A DNA stretch of 64,000 nt, from contig JAYKKI010000076.1 of assembly GCA_039881145.1 (NCBI GenBank), forward strand, positions 9,355,001 through 9,419,000. Reading direction: 5' to 3'. This DNA is from Druceiella hillmani. Lineage: Eukaryota; Arthropoda; Insecta; Lepidoptera; Hepialidae. The translations under genes were made by a program, and so were the position numbers. A model generated the notes under the pieces. That model was not told the origin of the DNA. It saw only the letters and a list, made by a program, of their open reading frames with translations, and made no database searches. Positions within the stretch are counted from its first letter, which is position 1. Each line of letters opens with the position of its first letter. Positions 22,271-35,866 of the stretch are shown here, one piece after another.

Positions 22271-25200
22271 ATATGAATGCTAAGTTTTCTAGTAGGCGAT
22301 TGTAATAAAATTCGAATCTAGGAAAATATTCTCATATTATTACGAATATTATTTTAGAGTGAGACTAATTTGTTCAAGTAGCATTTGTACTATTTTACAC
22401 GCCTACGCCACAGCATATTTTATGGTCCTTCGAAGTGGATGCATATAGGCTCAGAATTATTTAAATATCTATAATACCTAGATTGATTTAAGTTTTTTAA
22501 CCGATTTAATATCCGAACCACGCCACATATTATTTTTGGTTTTTCAAAAACCGGATAAAGTCCAGATAGCTTACTTGATATAATTTAATATTTACATATT
22601 TATAAATTATAATATACCGATAGTATAATTGAATATATTTCAATTAATGTTATACGTAGGCTAGCTTAATTCACATTCATATTTGGTTATGTGCCAAAAC
22701 AGCACAAATAATATTTTTAGTTTAAAATTACACTTATTTTGATGGAGATTGCAAACTTTTGCCAGTCGTTTGTGGTTTTCTTAGGGCTCATAACATGACA
22801 TATTTAAATGAGCCGAAAAATATTTCCCTTACGGTTATCCGATTCTCTTGACTTTTATATCGTTGGAAGTTGAAGGCTATCAATGCCGCAATTAGCTACT
22901 ACTGCCTCAATAAAACCGCATGTGGAAGATAAAATCATCGTATACAGTGTTTCTGATTAGCTGGCCGATTAACGGATTAAATCTAATTTAAAACTGCAAT
23001 AATACTAATATTATTTATAGTTGTTCCGACATAATTTTAACAATACAAAATAAATGAAATTAGTTATACTCAATAAACAATATATAAAACAAGTATATTC
23101 ATTTAGTTATATTTGCAAAAAATTTATAACCCATGCGCGTTATCAATATATTGCGAATAAACTATAAATTGGGCGCACACCAACAAGCGGCGTCGCTGTA
23201 CATATATCGGTGGTTTTACGACCCGTAAATGTTCGTTCTCGAGCAGCGGGATTTTATAAATACGTCCTTAAAACCAAAACTGTTATTTTATACGTAACGT
23301 AAACAAGTCTCTATTTAAAATAAAAGAAATGATAAATACGTTGCGGAGAATCAATCTAAAGACATAAAAAATTCAAAAAGAATTGGGCTTTCATCATTGT
23401 GATAATCAAACTCCGGTTAATTAAAAGAAAAACCAAAGATACGTCTGACAATTATTTCATCTAGTACATTTTAATAGGAAACTTTATTAGAGATTAGTCG
23501 AATAATATGAAATGACAGCAGAATTCGACGTATTTTTCGCAGAATGTTTGAAAATATTTTTCCATTTATACAGATGCAGTAAGAAAATTATCACGTGAAA
23601 AGTACGGTTTATTAAAAATAGATATTTAAATCAACTTTGCATTAGTTATCTATATATGTTTTACATAATTGGTCGTGTATGTACCTATATTCTATTCTGC
23701 AGCCAAAATTATATATCGCGGGCGAATGGCATTTGCGTGGTAGTATTCCCAACCCTCCCATTATCCAATATAGGATAGATTTTTTTAAATCTGAGTTGAT
23801 TTACTTTTAAGTAATCTTACAGATAATGACATTTATTAGAGTTTTATTACATGTAGTTAATTCTATCGATTCCAGCGCTTGTATTTGTATCCGGTGACGT
23901 ATCGATTATTGAAAAATTAGAAGAAAAGTTTTGAAGAAATTAATGCACAAAAGGAGGGATTCGCTCTTTCAGTCTTTGCATCTTTTTTGGCAATGTGTAA
24001 CCACATCAAAATTTAAATATTTTTAATATGGATTATATTGGATTAAATTGATAGCTTGTGGTGTCAATAACAGTGCTTTCAAAGTCCCTTTCCCTTGTTG
24101 CCCAATTTCTAAGAGTTACACTTAGATATAAATGTCGATTACCCTTTCATAATAAAATATAATTTTTAACAATTACAACTGTCTAAGAGTAAATACATTT
24201 TGATGAGCATTATATTATTGTGAAATTAATTTGCGCAAGAAATCTAAAAAAAATAATGTCACTTTTAACCAATTAATTTATAAGAAAATATTTGTTCAAA
24301 ATTTACTTAATGAACACAAATAAAAATACTAATCCTGATGTCCAGTATTTGAAGTTAGATATCTCCAAAAATGCTACGTAAATTATTAATACGTATTTAA
24401 AATAAGCTCATAAGATTTAGATGTATTTTTCTTCTGGGCAAGATATTCTTTTATTTAATATGTTTAAAGGTTCAGATGAATAAATTTTTGGAACTGGCTT
24501 GCTTTTCATAATTTCTACGTACATTACAAAAAACGTTTTTTGATATGCCCGAGAAAGTTTCAGTTTCAGTTTCCATTTCTCTCTGGACGGTTGCTGCAGG
24601 AAGACCAGTAATAGCGATAATTTGGTTACATCAATGACTACATGATCGAACGCGGGGTCCCTTTTCTTTCACAACCGCCAGTAACCACAAAACCAAATTT
24701 TTGAAGTAACGTGGTTGCTGGTAGATAGTGTTACCAAAGTAACTGAGAATCTTTTGGTAACAGTTCGCCAAAAATTTAGTTTTGATATTTAGCCCCTTGA
24801 GGACAGCATTATTAATTCTTTTTTAATCGATCCATGATATACAGAGCATTTTTCTTCAGCACCATATCCCGAAGATCTCAATCTATAAATTAAAAGGAAG
24901 ACTTCTTATTATTGTTTGTAAATATATGGTTCAAAGGAAATGTTATTTACCCTGAAATCTTTCAAATGTTATGTTCAATTAAGTGTGGGTGGAATGCCAG
25001 CAGTAAGAGTTATATTTAATTTAACAAGTATTTATATATATATATATATATATATATACCTCACAAAAAGACCATTTCCGCCCCACTTCAATAATATTCT
25101 ATATTCGTCTATTATTACTACGAACATCTTTAGGAAAAAAGTTCGATTGAACAAAATTTTAGGCTATTAAGTTAGTTTATAGCATTAAAATTTTCAGAAA

Positions 25201-25289
25201 AATTTCATTCCACATTTTGTACTATTTATTACGCTACGTTAATATTTAAATGTTTTTGTAGTACCTACCAAATATTCACTAACAATACT
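22271..25289. other. AT-rich intergenic DNA, possible decayed coding patch
   Basis: Mostly featureless. The patch at about 24640-24810 reads on the minus strand as a short uninterrupted frame (NAVLKGLNIKTKFLANC..., YQQPRYFKNLVLWLLAV) before stops appear. It might be a transposase relic, but I could not assign a family. A GC-rich spot at about 23165-23280 has no frame. Confidence 0.3.
25032..25058. repeat. (TA)n microsatellite
   Basis: Short TA run. Confidence 0.9.
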
Positions 25290-25650
25290 ATTAAGCATGA
25301 GCACCGCATGAGTGGTTCCGTGCACGTTTAGGCATTTATAAACATTTAAAGATACATAGTACTCCCATAAAACGATTTACAAATATTAACTATATCTTCA
25401 CAGGCGTGAAAATGCGACTGATGTTTCAATATATTGCCTACTATATCTATCACAGGTGCTTATTTAAAATATTTTTTTTTATATACATACAATTACAAAT
25501 TAACAATTGCCGGATTATTTTCTTTCCTCGTGCTATGGGACCTAGCTTCTTGCCAAATTTAATGATACTAGGTAAAAGGGAAATACCCTATAAATTTTGT
25601 TTTATTTACGAGTGTCAAAATACGCTGCATAACTTGCTGTATTTTTAAGG
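25290..25650 (+). repeat. dispersed repeat family (ggttccgtgcacgttt... / tatattgcctactatatct)
   Basis: Contains gtggttccgtgcacgttta, ggcatttataaacattta, atttacaaatattaac, gcctactatatctatcacagg and aataccctataaattttg. The same ordered series, diverged, is at 32690-32960. One segment (acatattgcctactatatctatgacagg) recurs at about 30898. The plus ORF 25406-25648 lies inside it and is not a gene. Confidence 0.7.
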
Positions 25651-25689
25651 TTCTTCTTGATTGCGTTGACTTAGAACCCTAATTTTTTT

Positions 25690-27838
25690 GTAACTCAAAG
25701 GAACCTTAGACTTAGTATTTGATATTAATTTTAACTAGATACCTCCCCATATTACTGAGAAAAAGAGTCTTGATACATCGACAAACTGACAACGAAGTAA
25801 TCCTGTAAGAATTCCTTTTTTTTCCTTTGAGGTATGGAACATTATAAAGTAACAAAGTGGTTTGTTTCTTTCAAGAATTGAGCATAATAATTTTTTTGAT
25901 ACAGTTTTATTTGACAGTATAATAAAATTATTTTTCACAAAAAGTTCGATAAATAAGTAAACAAAAAATGACATCCTTGCTTGCATTGATAGCGATGTCT
26001 TGATAATTTGATAAAAATATATCAGATATTTGTAATTTATGTTTGTAGTGTACTAACAATTCATTTCGGAGCTTTTGAATTTTTATTTAGTTCGATCACT
26101 CTGGAGAATATATTTGTACATTGGTGTTTCGTCCATAATAAAAATAAATAACGGACCGATACTTACTATTACATGGACGAATTGTTTCCAAGTACGTAAC
26201 AATAAACAAATTTCGTTATTGTTACATAATTAGGGAGAGGATAAGAGTGAAAAGCTTGTTACATAAAAGCGGAAGAAAATGCCAACGTTTTTGTATATAA
26301 ATGTTTCTCATTATATAGCAATTTTTAAATATCCTTTAAAAATTCAGACTTTTAATAAGCGTAAATGTTTCTGTCTGCACCATTTGTGAGATAACTTTTT
26401 TATGTTGTTTCTCAAAGTGAAAATTTATTTTCGATGCAGAGTTTTTTAGCTAGATGACTAACAAAGAGCTTTTAAATTAAGCTTTTTTTGTGCGATGTCA
26501 TACGTACAAAGTAAAAACGAAATATTTAAAACATAATTTGTATATTAGTTTTTCCTTTTATCATTGCTGCTTTTCTCAAAAATATTTCTTGACGTTGAGA
26601 CTAGAAATTCAGCACGATAATTAAGCATATAAACCCGCATATATATCAATAGATAACAATATAAAATATTTTTACTGAAATTTTTGTTGAGGAGCGATTA
26701 TTTAAATACTTGAAAAAAGTTTTAAAAATCTTATTCATAGTTTAGACATCGTTTGAAAAGTTTAGTTATATGGATATTTAAATTATATTTTCTTAATTTT
26801 AGTCAGTATATTGGATTTTTAGATATACAAGATTATAAAAAAATTGTGTTTTTTGAAGTCTATCCAAAGGTTTGAGGGCAATTATAGCAATGCTTCCAGA
26901 TTTAATAGTTTAAAATATTCAAGATAATGTGCATTGCCTTGCTTAATTAAATTTGGTCTTATTAAGTATTTATTGCTCGAGGAAATCTATATTAGTAACG
27001 TCTTACTGCAAATTAGGTAATTTAACTTCAAAAGGTACGAAACTCTCGATACGCATAACGGATTTATACTTTTTTTTATCAATTAACTTATCCAACTCTC
27101 TTTAAATGTCTTTTCAATAAAGTCAAACTTCTTTGATGTCAGTTAAACAAAACCACTGGACGAAAATGTTTGTTTATAATATTTTAATGAATTTCATTAA
27201 TCACACTTATCACGTGTTGTTGAAAAAAAATTACTTCAAAACGCGTGAACTCAAAAATATATTGACAATTATTTATTGGTGTGGTAGTTCATTATTTGAG
27301 TGATTAACTTATGTTCATATTGGGTAATAAAAGAATGAAAATGATTTCATTGCATATTTACTGTCATAATTAAATATAAGTTATACTCCCAACCTTCGCG
27401 TTATCACAATGTAAATCGGATTTAAGCATCTAACAAATTATTCTAAATGAAAATTTTCCAATCGTCCTTTTTATATACGAATGAAAGTAAAAGTAACATT
27501 TAATTTAAAAAATGCGCCGAGTCAACGCCTCTTGTGATTTACACTGCTACACAAAAATGGCATATTCCCGATACACTGATACATAAGTCGCACATTTAAT
27601 TTGACAACGACTCGAAAAACAGCAATAGTTGATATATTACAGTAATTTTTTATTTAGTAGTTATTTCAAATCGATAATTTTTTTTCATCTCCATATGTTA
27701 CGCAGGATATTACGAACTCACGAATAATTCAAGAAGAATTCATTTATTGAAATCGGAACAGATATTTGCGCCATTTATTGAGCATTGGTTATGTTTATTC
27801 ATAATTCATTCATATATGCATTTGAACATATGACTGTA

Positions 27839-27903
<65 letters not shown>

Positions 27904-28189
27904 TATATATAATATACATACACCTATAATTAATGACTTATTTGTCGTTAAGTTTGAAACGTAAAATTCAAAATTTAGTTTTTTTGCATCTAAAGGAAGA
28001 AGTAGAACAAAAATTTAAACTGCAAAACATATTTCAATGCATAACATGAAATTAAACACGCGTCTTAAAAGCTAATTACATAGTTTTACAATAAAATGAG
28101 AAAAAAATGTCCGATTGTAACTTCAAGAACATCAAAAATCAAATTTGGCATACATAAGATTATATATATTGGATATGAGTCACATAACT
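25690..28189. other. AT-rich intergenic DNA
   Basis: No supported gene. ORF 25735-25986 (-) has no promoter or splice support and random-looking composition. Confidence 0.45.
27839..27901. repeat. (TA)n microsatellite
   Basis: Uninterrupted AT run of about 62 bp. Confidence 0.95.
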
Positions 28190-28715
28190 ACTTTCTTGCT
28201 CACGGCATGACATGTCAAACATATCTAGGCTCGACGAGCATACTTCTCACTAATAACGAGTTCCTCTCGACACCTCCCGTTTCTATTATTCTACCGTCAA
28301 TACGGAGGAGTGTCTATCATTTCACCTTACCGTTCCATCATCAGATCCTGGTTACTAAGGATGATCAAATGCCCGTCATGACGAATCAATCGAGCTTGTA
28401 TTCGTGGAAAATTTTGTGGCCACCTTCCAGCTCCATAATCTGTCTCTGACCACGACTCTTGATTAAAATGTTCATCAGGAACATTTAAATAAGTACAAAC
28501 GCGATGACTCTACTTGGCCTAATTGAGGAATTCTTGTCACCATTCTTCGACTTCATTGTCAGATCTTGATAATAAACTGCGAGTAAAACACTCCTCAAGT
28601 ACTGTACATCGTTGACCATTTTTGCGACCATCTTCATCAGACTCTGAAGACCAACTATGGCTAAAGTTCTTATATGGACATGTCAAATAAGTATTTAAAC
28701 TCGGTATCAAATTGT
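28190..28715. repeat. divergent tandem repeat related to 4185-4690
   Basis: Blocks resembling 'ccatcatcagatcctgg' recur at about 28335, 28430, 28551 and 28632. Blocks resembling 'gacatgtcaaataagtataaactcg' recur at about 28210, 28480 and 28677. The stretch 'agtacaaacgcgatg' at 28490 mirrors 'agtccaaacgcgatgggtt' at 4313. The plus ORF 28096-28449 and minus ORF 28537-28719 arise within this array and look like by-products. Confidence 0.65.
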
Positions 28716-29260
28716 TCAAATTTGTGATGTACTTACAAACGTTGAAGAGTTCTTTAAGATATATCCTTAGATATCTCGATTATATATATAGTAAATTTGT
28801 AATTCCCGATTTTCGTGATAATAAATAAGATCACGAAAATTGATCAACATATTACTGCATTACAGCTCCATTTAAAACAAATAAACGCCTATGCTTCAAA
28901 GCTGCTTATTTCTTAAACTTGGTTAAATACTAATTAGTCGATTTTATGATATTTGATACTTTCATTATTGCCACAAAATTATTGTAATTACAGACACATA
29001 TTTATGTAACTAGTAAATTTCTTAAGAACTATACATAGACTGATTACACAAATAATACTTACTTTGAATAAATAGCATAAAAAGAATTGCAAATTCGTTA
29101 AAAAGAATTATCGCAAATGGTTTGTTCGGATAACGCTTAGTTAAACATATGAACTCAACGTCATGTTTGTACTTGTATAGTCCTACTGGTTCCAACTGAA
29201 TGTCCATATATTTTAAATTAATAAACCGATTTTCACAGTTTCCGGGAAGTACTTAGATAG

Positions 29261-29332
<72 letters not shown>

Positions 29333-30164
29333 GTCTACGAACTTGGATACTAGTACTGTGTAATTACTTGGGAAATAAAAAATACAACTTAAGACAACAT
29401 ACATTATATTAGATGGAAAATGCAGTTTCGAGTAGAGTTAGATAGCGATTATGCTATTAATATCTTTTTATCTTCGCATGCATATGAGATATGAAAATCG
29501 GAGAAAGTTCGTTGGCTCAGTTAGACAATAATTTAAATTATTGATGGATTGCCTTAACTCTATTGCCTTAACCCTCAACCAATTTTAAAGTTGACTGTTT
29601 CATTATTTAATCTATGTAACAGCGGTACCATAGCTGAACCTTAAGCCGTGTATGCCCAACGGGGAATTATACAATAATAATTACGTGAATAGTCCAGTCC
29701 TTGCATTAAATGCAGACAGTACTCCTTCTCATCCCATCAAACGAACACAGTATCGCTGCTACGATTAGGCTGTGATTAATATTTATTATATCGTTTTGCT
29801 GAACGTTTATGTTCCCATAAAAAAATTTGAATAATTTGTTAGAAAGATAGAACTAAAATCTTACCACGAAAAATATGCAATAAACTTAAGCTAAAAATAT
29901 TAAAATTAAAAGTATTTCTACCATTTTTTTTCCATCACCGATGGCATGACTAGTGTGTTGCGAAAAAATGTGGTCTTCGACTTCATTGTATTGGTTTGAA
30001 TTTTAAAATATCTAGATAATTTTTTTGATCTCAAAAATTCTTAAAAATTGTTTTACATTTTTTTAGTTGGATTGTTATTTTTTTTGCTTTCTTTAAAACT
30101 TTTAGTTGACTGTTTTTTAGTCATAATTGATGATACTACCCCCCACGGAAACACGAATCCCATA
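28716..30164. other. AT-rich intergenic DNA
   Basis: No gene recognised. A short inverted repeat (attttcgtgat / atcacgaaaat) lies at about 28808-28840. Confidence 0.45.
29261..29330. repeat. (TA)n microsatellite, compound
   Basis: Two TA runs joined by tgtaca. Confidence 0.95.
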
Positions 30165-30400
30165 ATCGGCCGCTTTGACATCGACAGATTTTGATGCGGT
30201 TTTCACTATCATTCAGATAATTTCTTCCGGATGGTTTATAGGTAAAGTACATGCATGCTATATTTACAGAAAATACAAAAAACCAATGTTTCCTGAAAAA
30301 ATACTATTTTGGGCGCTTTTATTGCTAACACTGACTAAACTTTACGAGATATATCAAAATGTTGCACTATGGAGTTATGTATTTTAAAATTATCTACAAA
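30165..30400 (+). repeat. Helitron-type dispersed repeat (gattttgatgcggttttcac)
   Basis: Contains gattttgatgcggttttcac, gcatgctatatttacag, ttttgggcgcttttattgc, actaaactttac and aatgttgcactatgga. A diverged copy in reverse orientation occupies 54550-54795. The 70-codon plus frame 30175-30387, with its hydrophobic stretch, lies wholly inside this repeat and shares its sequence with the broken copy, so it is not a gene. Confidence 0.75.
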
Positions 30401-30493
30401 AAATTCCTACGGATAACCCATAGTGATCATTTTTATGCTAATTGAGATTTATTTTTATATGGGTTTTACTTTCGAATTAAACACTTTTTTATG

Positions 30494-30860
30494 TTGGGCA
30501 TTTAATATAGATTAGTATAGAGACGAACGAACTAAGACGCATGGCTATAAATAGCGCATCGCAGGACGCGCGTCACCCCACCGCAACACTATAAACCGCA
30601 AAAACAGCTGTAAACATTGTGCATAAAGACATCCTGTGGTACATTCTAATAATATTATTAATCGCTCCACAATTACACCAAATTAATACCTACATTGCAA
30701 CCGTGTGAAGACGGGGAGGGTTGCTAGTTGATTATAAATAGAGATTTACAATCATTATAATTCGTTTTAGCTTCTCCGCAGTCCAGTATAAAAAAAGTGA
30801 TTGTGGATATTTTTGTGATTAGTTCTTCAATAAAACGTATGCAACTTGAGTGAAAGCCAT
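30494..30860 (+). other. GC-richer promoter-like or solo-LTR-like segment
   Basis: Starts tgttgggcattt and has a strong TATA motif (ggctataaatag, about 30544). It includes a GC-rich block (aggacgcgcgtcaccccacc) and a second tataaatag at about 30735. AATAAA lies at about 30831, followed by gtatgca. TATA box, then polyA signal, with TG..CA edges suggests a solo LTR. No flanking 4-6 bp duplication was found and no internal domain is nearby, so a decayed promoter is equally possible. Confidence 0.25.
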
Positions 30861-31974
30861 ATTTTTTTCATATTGCACAATATATGATTGTTGTTGAGAC
30901 ATATTGCCTACTATATCTATGACAGGCGTAAAACAAGTTCCATGTTTAAAAAATTATAAAGTTTAGGATGATCGCTTTAAATTTCCTGTCACTTTCTTGT
31001 TAAATTTTACCAACCCTATTTCCAACATCATTTTGTATCAGTATTTTCAGAAATAAGGAGATATTGTGCTTTATTTTTACATATTTTTTGGAACATAAAA
31101 CATTAAATTTGAAAACCGAAAAAATAACTTCATCTAACCCTTTGAAATGATATTCCATGTGGCATAAAACATCAGAAAACCTTTAAGATTTTATTTATCT
31201 GTTTTTTAATTTTTATACGTATATTTAAAAAGCTCTGTGAACGCAAAATATGAGGGTGATTAATACTGTGGGTTTACTACCCAAATAATACAATTTGTAT
31301 TACGGTTCTCTATTCAAGTTTCTCCGTCGCGTATTTTTGCATAAACCGCCCTCGCATAAATCGCATTGGCTATGAACATGGAAAAATGGAAATATATTTC
31401 CTACTGTTTATTTTATAGACTCGTGTGGTGTTAGTGTATATTTAAAAATTTACATGTGGGATCATCTTTATAGTTTTCCTACTTAAAGGAAAAACGAAAT
31501 CTTTACAAGGTCCACTCCTTGTCTGTCTGTCACCACCGTTCTTTCTCAGTAACTGATTGAAGTAGAGACTTAAAATTTTGCGTGTGAAAAGACATATTAA
31601 TACGCACACATCTCAATAGCTCTAACACTTAAAAATAATTTAAAATCAAATTAAATATTCCATTATTTTTAAATATCGTATATAATTCATTATTTCAAAG
31701 AAATTTATGAGAAAATAAAAATAACTTTTTTTATAACTTTAGGTAGTACATTTTCAGAGACAGCCAGGAAAATAGCCAAAAAGCTCTTTTCCACTTATTA
31801 ATGAAACTATTTAACGTAAAATTATGAAAATAAAACCAAGATTTTTAAAAGCCTACGTCAGAGATTTGGGAAAACTAAGCAATGATTCTGGATGCCATAG
31901 TTTTCGACTCTGTTTGACATATTCATTATAAAATAGGTATATTCCCTGCTTAGTTATACTGAATGTTACTAAAT
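30861..31974. other. AT-rich DNA with a fragment of dispersed repeat
   Basis: About 31490-31600 contains ccttgtctgtctgtcaccacc followed by tttctcagtaactgat, the 'gtctgtctgtc' signature common to Helitron-type insect repeats. About 30890-30930 matches part of 25290-25650. Nothing else was recognised. Confidence 0.45.
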
Positions 31975-32110
31975 GTTAATTGCGCTAAGAACTCCGTTTT
32001 AATGACGATTTATAATAAACAAAGTAATTTCACTTCAATCGTAACACGAACTCCTCGATGCGCGAACCAGATTCGCACTTGGCCGGTATTGAGAAGTGTT
32101 GACGTAGTGA
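31975..32110 (-). repeat. Helitron-type repeat end (accggccaagtgcgaat)
   Basis: The minus strand reads accggccaagtgcgaatc, then tggttcgcgcatcgagg. It is very close to the 'ggccaagtgcgagtcggactcgcgca' hairpin that I know, from memory, as common in insect Helitron-like repeats. The hairpin is mutated. The minus ORF 32035-32235 overlaps it and is not supported. Confidence 0.55.
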
Positions 32111-32689
32111 AATGAATTGATAAACTTTATTTCAAACTCTTTTACAAATTTTTTTTCTGAGATTAGTATTTTATTCATTAAATACTTGAATACTGGCTTG
32201 AACAATACTGTGTTATGTTTCAAATGAATATGCAAATCTTAGGAACATTGCACGATCAGCACACTTTTCACTTTTTCATTCTTTTCATCTCCCACGTGAC
32301 ATAACCGATAGGATAACGCAGACATGTCAGGTCAGAAACAACATACGATCGTCAGGGAATTAAGTTTCTACAATATCTAAGAAGCAGATTTTAATTTAAA
32401 CCGAATTCAGTTTTCATTTATAATATCGGTAGCTTGTTAAAATAACCCACAATAGTAAATGTTGTGAACCTAAAAAACTACTTACCCGCTTTCTTGTAAG
32501 TCGGCAAACCAGAAAGTGGTTTTAAATTCTTTCTTATATTTTTTATGGTAATAAAAATTCATTTTAAATTTGTCAATCTGTACAATGCGACTCAAAGTTT
32601 TTATGGTAATAAAAATTCATTTTAAATTTGTCAATCTATACAATGAGTCGCAAAGGAAACCGAAGTTATTAAAAAATGAAAAACCTGTC

Positions 32690-32960
32690 AAGTATAAATA
32701 GGACTCGCACTACGAGAGTTCCGTGTATATTTAAGCGTTTATAAATATTTACATTGCATTTCTATTTAAGCTATTTACAAATATACATTTTTTACAATGT
32801 AAATTTATTATCTGCTATATCTATTTTAGACATGTATAATTATAAAAATTTATTATAAAAATAGTTTATTAGTCCATTCCGAATTAGAAATCCTCGTCGT
32901 TTGAATTTTATGCAGACTCTCAAGATCGTAGGTTGACCGGAAGTGCCCTATAAATTTTGA
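32690..32960 (+). repeat. second copy of the 25290 dispersed repeat
   Basis: Ordered matches to 25290-25650: actcgcactacgagagttccgtg, gcgtttataaatattta, tatttacaaatata, tctgctatatctatttt and gaagtgccctataaattttg. Just upstream, a 50-bp direct duplication (tatggtaataaaaattcatt...) occurs at 32545 and 32600. Confidence 0.65.
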
Positions 32961-35270
32961 TGATTAATAAACTATTGTTTATTATATGTTTTAACGGGCC
33001 GTACTTTTTACGTACGAACCAAAAATATTGAAACATTTCCTCAATGTAAGGTTATAAACCTCACATAAGATATTAATCTCAAATTGATATCACAAATGAA
33101 TTTTTTGAGAAAAAGGATTTTACAGACGGACGGTCGGTCACCGAATTATTTTATGAGGGCCCCTCCTTTTTTATTTTGGTAATTAATCAACTACTTTTTA
33201 ATTAATGACCGTAAATCACTCAGTTATTTTACAAGCACGTTATACGAGTAGGTACGTTACTGAATAAGTAAATTGTACAGATAAAACACCACGTTACAGC
33301 GCCGTGTCAAACGAAGCAATCTGAGGAAAAAAGACGAATTCTGCAGCGTTTTTGTTCAAATCTTGTAAATTTAACAGTCTAGTATATTTATTAATAATTA
33401 TTTATTGCTATATTTGGGTCATAAATAAGGCAAAATATGGAAGTTTTTCTTGTGATATTTAATTATTATTTAATTAGTTGTTGGTTATTTAATTTGATTA
33501 ATTAAATTAAATAAGCAATAACGGAATTATTCCATAAAACAGATAAATAACGTAATTAAAATTGGGAGATAATCATTAAAAACAATAAATCGGTTAGGTT
33601 AAATCATTAGAAATATATGCATAAAATTGGTTCATTAAAGGTGCAATATTGTCTGTTGATTGGAACAAGAACTGTCGATAGCATTTCGAAGGAAATTATG
33701 AATGTATATGTGGTCAGTGCATTTTCTTGTTGAGCGAGATTGTAATTAAAAATTTATATTCTGAAATGTTAAAAGATGGCATAACTTGTGTTAATTATAT
33801 TGTTAAAAATCCCCTAGAAAATACGGAAAAACGTTATATTTTATCCTATTTTCCGTTAATATTAAAATTGAGATTGATGTATTTGTAAGCATTGTTAAAT
33901 TGAGAAAAAGAATAATTCTCATAGGATGAAAACCCTAGTTTTCTGCTCTGTAATAAAAAATTAATATTACAACATATCAATATATTATACGAAGTTTATA
34001 TTCAATTCATTGCTCACATATTTTTGAAGAATACAGTAAAACGTTTAATTTTGTCCCACTGTATGTTAATATTAATGCAATTTTGAATTAGAACTGAAAT
34101 TTATGTATATGTAAGCTACTTGTTAAGTCAAGTAACATATTTTATAGTTTCTGTAGGGTGTTTCTCTTCGTTTTCTAATGAATAACAAAAATGTATTATC
34201 ACAACCTATCAATAGATTGTAGGAAGTTCCCAATAAATTCATTGCTCGCACATATTCAGAGAATACGAAAAAACTTTTAATTTCATCCTACTTTCCTTAA
34301 ACATTATAAATGCAAAAATTTTAATTGGAATTAAGATACATATAAGTTGCTTCTTAGGTTGAAATATATAATTTATGTTGGATAAAGTCCTTTTTATTTT
34401 TAATTAGTAAAATAAATTAATATCACATAACATTAGGTTTAATATGATAATATATTAAAAAGTGTTGCCATAGGATCATATTGCAACTAAGACGACAATC
34501 AATCCGTTAATAATCGAAAAAATAAAACATATAGTAATTAATATTTTAACGCATACGTCCTACAAAAATCTTTCATATAAAAAAACGGAGTGACTCTGGC
34601 CGAGTCTTGCCGATCCGACCTTTATCAGTTAAAACGCGTTGGTAGAGAAAACCATCAAACTTAGGACTGAAGACGGACCAACGAAGATTTTAGGTGGCGC
34701 GGAATCTTAAGTTGTGCAGTAAATCGGTCGAAAGTCGGCCTAAACACCTCAGCCAATCTTATCTCAAAAAATTGGTCAGTTATCGGCTACCGGTTCAACA
34801 CTTATAAAATCTTAAGTTGGTTTTCCGCTTTATACTTAAACATAATACTACTATTTATTGTTTAAAAGGAGAATATTTATAATCTTGATTAATATGTCCA
34901 GAGATATATTTGGTATTTATATCGATTTTTTTTTAAATTTTCCTCTACTCAAAAGGCTATTTTCAATAATCCTCTGCAGGTCTATATGAAAAAAAATATT
35001 TGCTCCAATAGAGTAGTTGACCACCATTTCCATTATATTTCATGTAAAGACAGGTTAATTAAAAATTAGTTCAATATTTAATTATAGGGATAGAGTGGGG
35101 ATATCTCCCTGTTTAGTTAAATTGCATTGAATACAATGAACAATACAAAAAATTACATCACAAATCGGTATTGCCGTCCTTGTCTAAATATTAATTTGTA
35201 CCTTTATAACTCGATTAATTTTCAAGACCTGTTCATTTTTTAATTTTTTAAATAAGATATTTTGTAAATA
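32961..35270. other. AT-rich intergenic DNA with GC-richer patch
   Basis: About 34585-34800 (gactctggccgagtcttgcc, aaaacgcgttggtagagaaa) is GC-richer with no long frame; it may be a repeat fragment. About 33120-33145 has acagacggacggtcggtc, again typical of Helitron-like repeats. About 33770-34300 has three loosely similar 230-bp segments, each with acggaaaaacgtt/ttaattttgtccc-like motifs, which suggests an old tandem duplication. Confidence 0.4.
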
Positions 35271-35449
35271 TTGAATATATTTGGCGTTAGTTTAGTAGAA
35301 ATTCATTAGTTTTGTGGAATTCATCTACTAAATGAAACGACGTGATGTAGTATTATTTCTTCTTTATTTAAATTGATTATTAGTATTATTTCTAAATAAT
35401 TTAAATTAAATAGAAATAATACTACATCACGTAGTTTCAATTAGTTGTG
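35271..35449. repeat. hairpin repeat, copy C (reverse orientation)
   Basis: Begins with the tail (ttgaatatatttggcgtt), has a rearranged junction, then aaatgaaacgacgtgatg. It ends acgtagtttcaattagttgtg. The arms are short because the centre is deleted. No direct repeat flanks this copy. Confidence 0.85.
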
Positions 35450-35866
35450 TAGACATTTTTTCATTGCACTTGCAACTTAGAAATATAATTCGTAAAATGA
35501 AAGAAGTATTTAAATAGCTTATTGCATATATATGTCCACAAGAAACATTTTAGACATGATCGTTGATTTCTAGCCAAAGAATTATGTAATGATTTAAGTT
35601 TACGACTTATTTCGTTTAGAAACTAAAAGCACCTTACAAAAACCAACAGCGTTTTTACAATAATACAATTTCGTTTACAACCTTTTTGTGCGAAAAGCAA
35701 AAAAAAGTATCGAATATTTCTATAATTTAGCCATTTAATGTGATTTATCTTTATTTTATTATAAATAGTGCTTTACTATCATAACTAATATTCTAAATGC
35801 AAAAGTTTACATTGGTGGACATATCTATAACTCCGTGATTCTGAACAGATCTATATAAAATTTGGC

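Noticed and set aside
24640..24810. Possible hAT-type transposase fragment on the minus strand
   Set aside because: Only a loose resemblance over about 50 residues, with another frame equally open; not enough to name a family.
28096..28449. 117-codon plus frame, one of the longest here
   Set aside because: It overlaps the divergent tandem repeat family shared with 4185-4690, where the equivalent frame is closed, and it has no promoter or domain.
30175..30387. 70-codon plus frame with a hydrophobic helix, at first sight a small membrane protein
   Set aside because: It lies inside a dispersed repeat whose other copy (54550-54795) is collinear but not open, so the frame is accidental.
30494..30860. 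Solo LTR of a retrotransposon
   Set aside because: TATA and AATAAA are present, but no flanking target duplication, primer-binding site or second copy was found, so it is kept only as a low-confidence segment.
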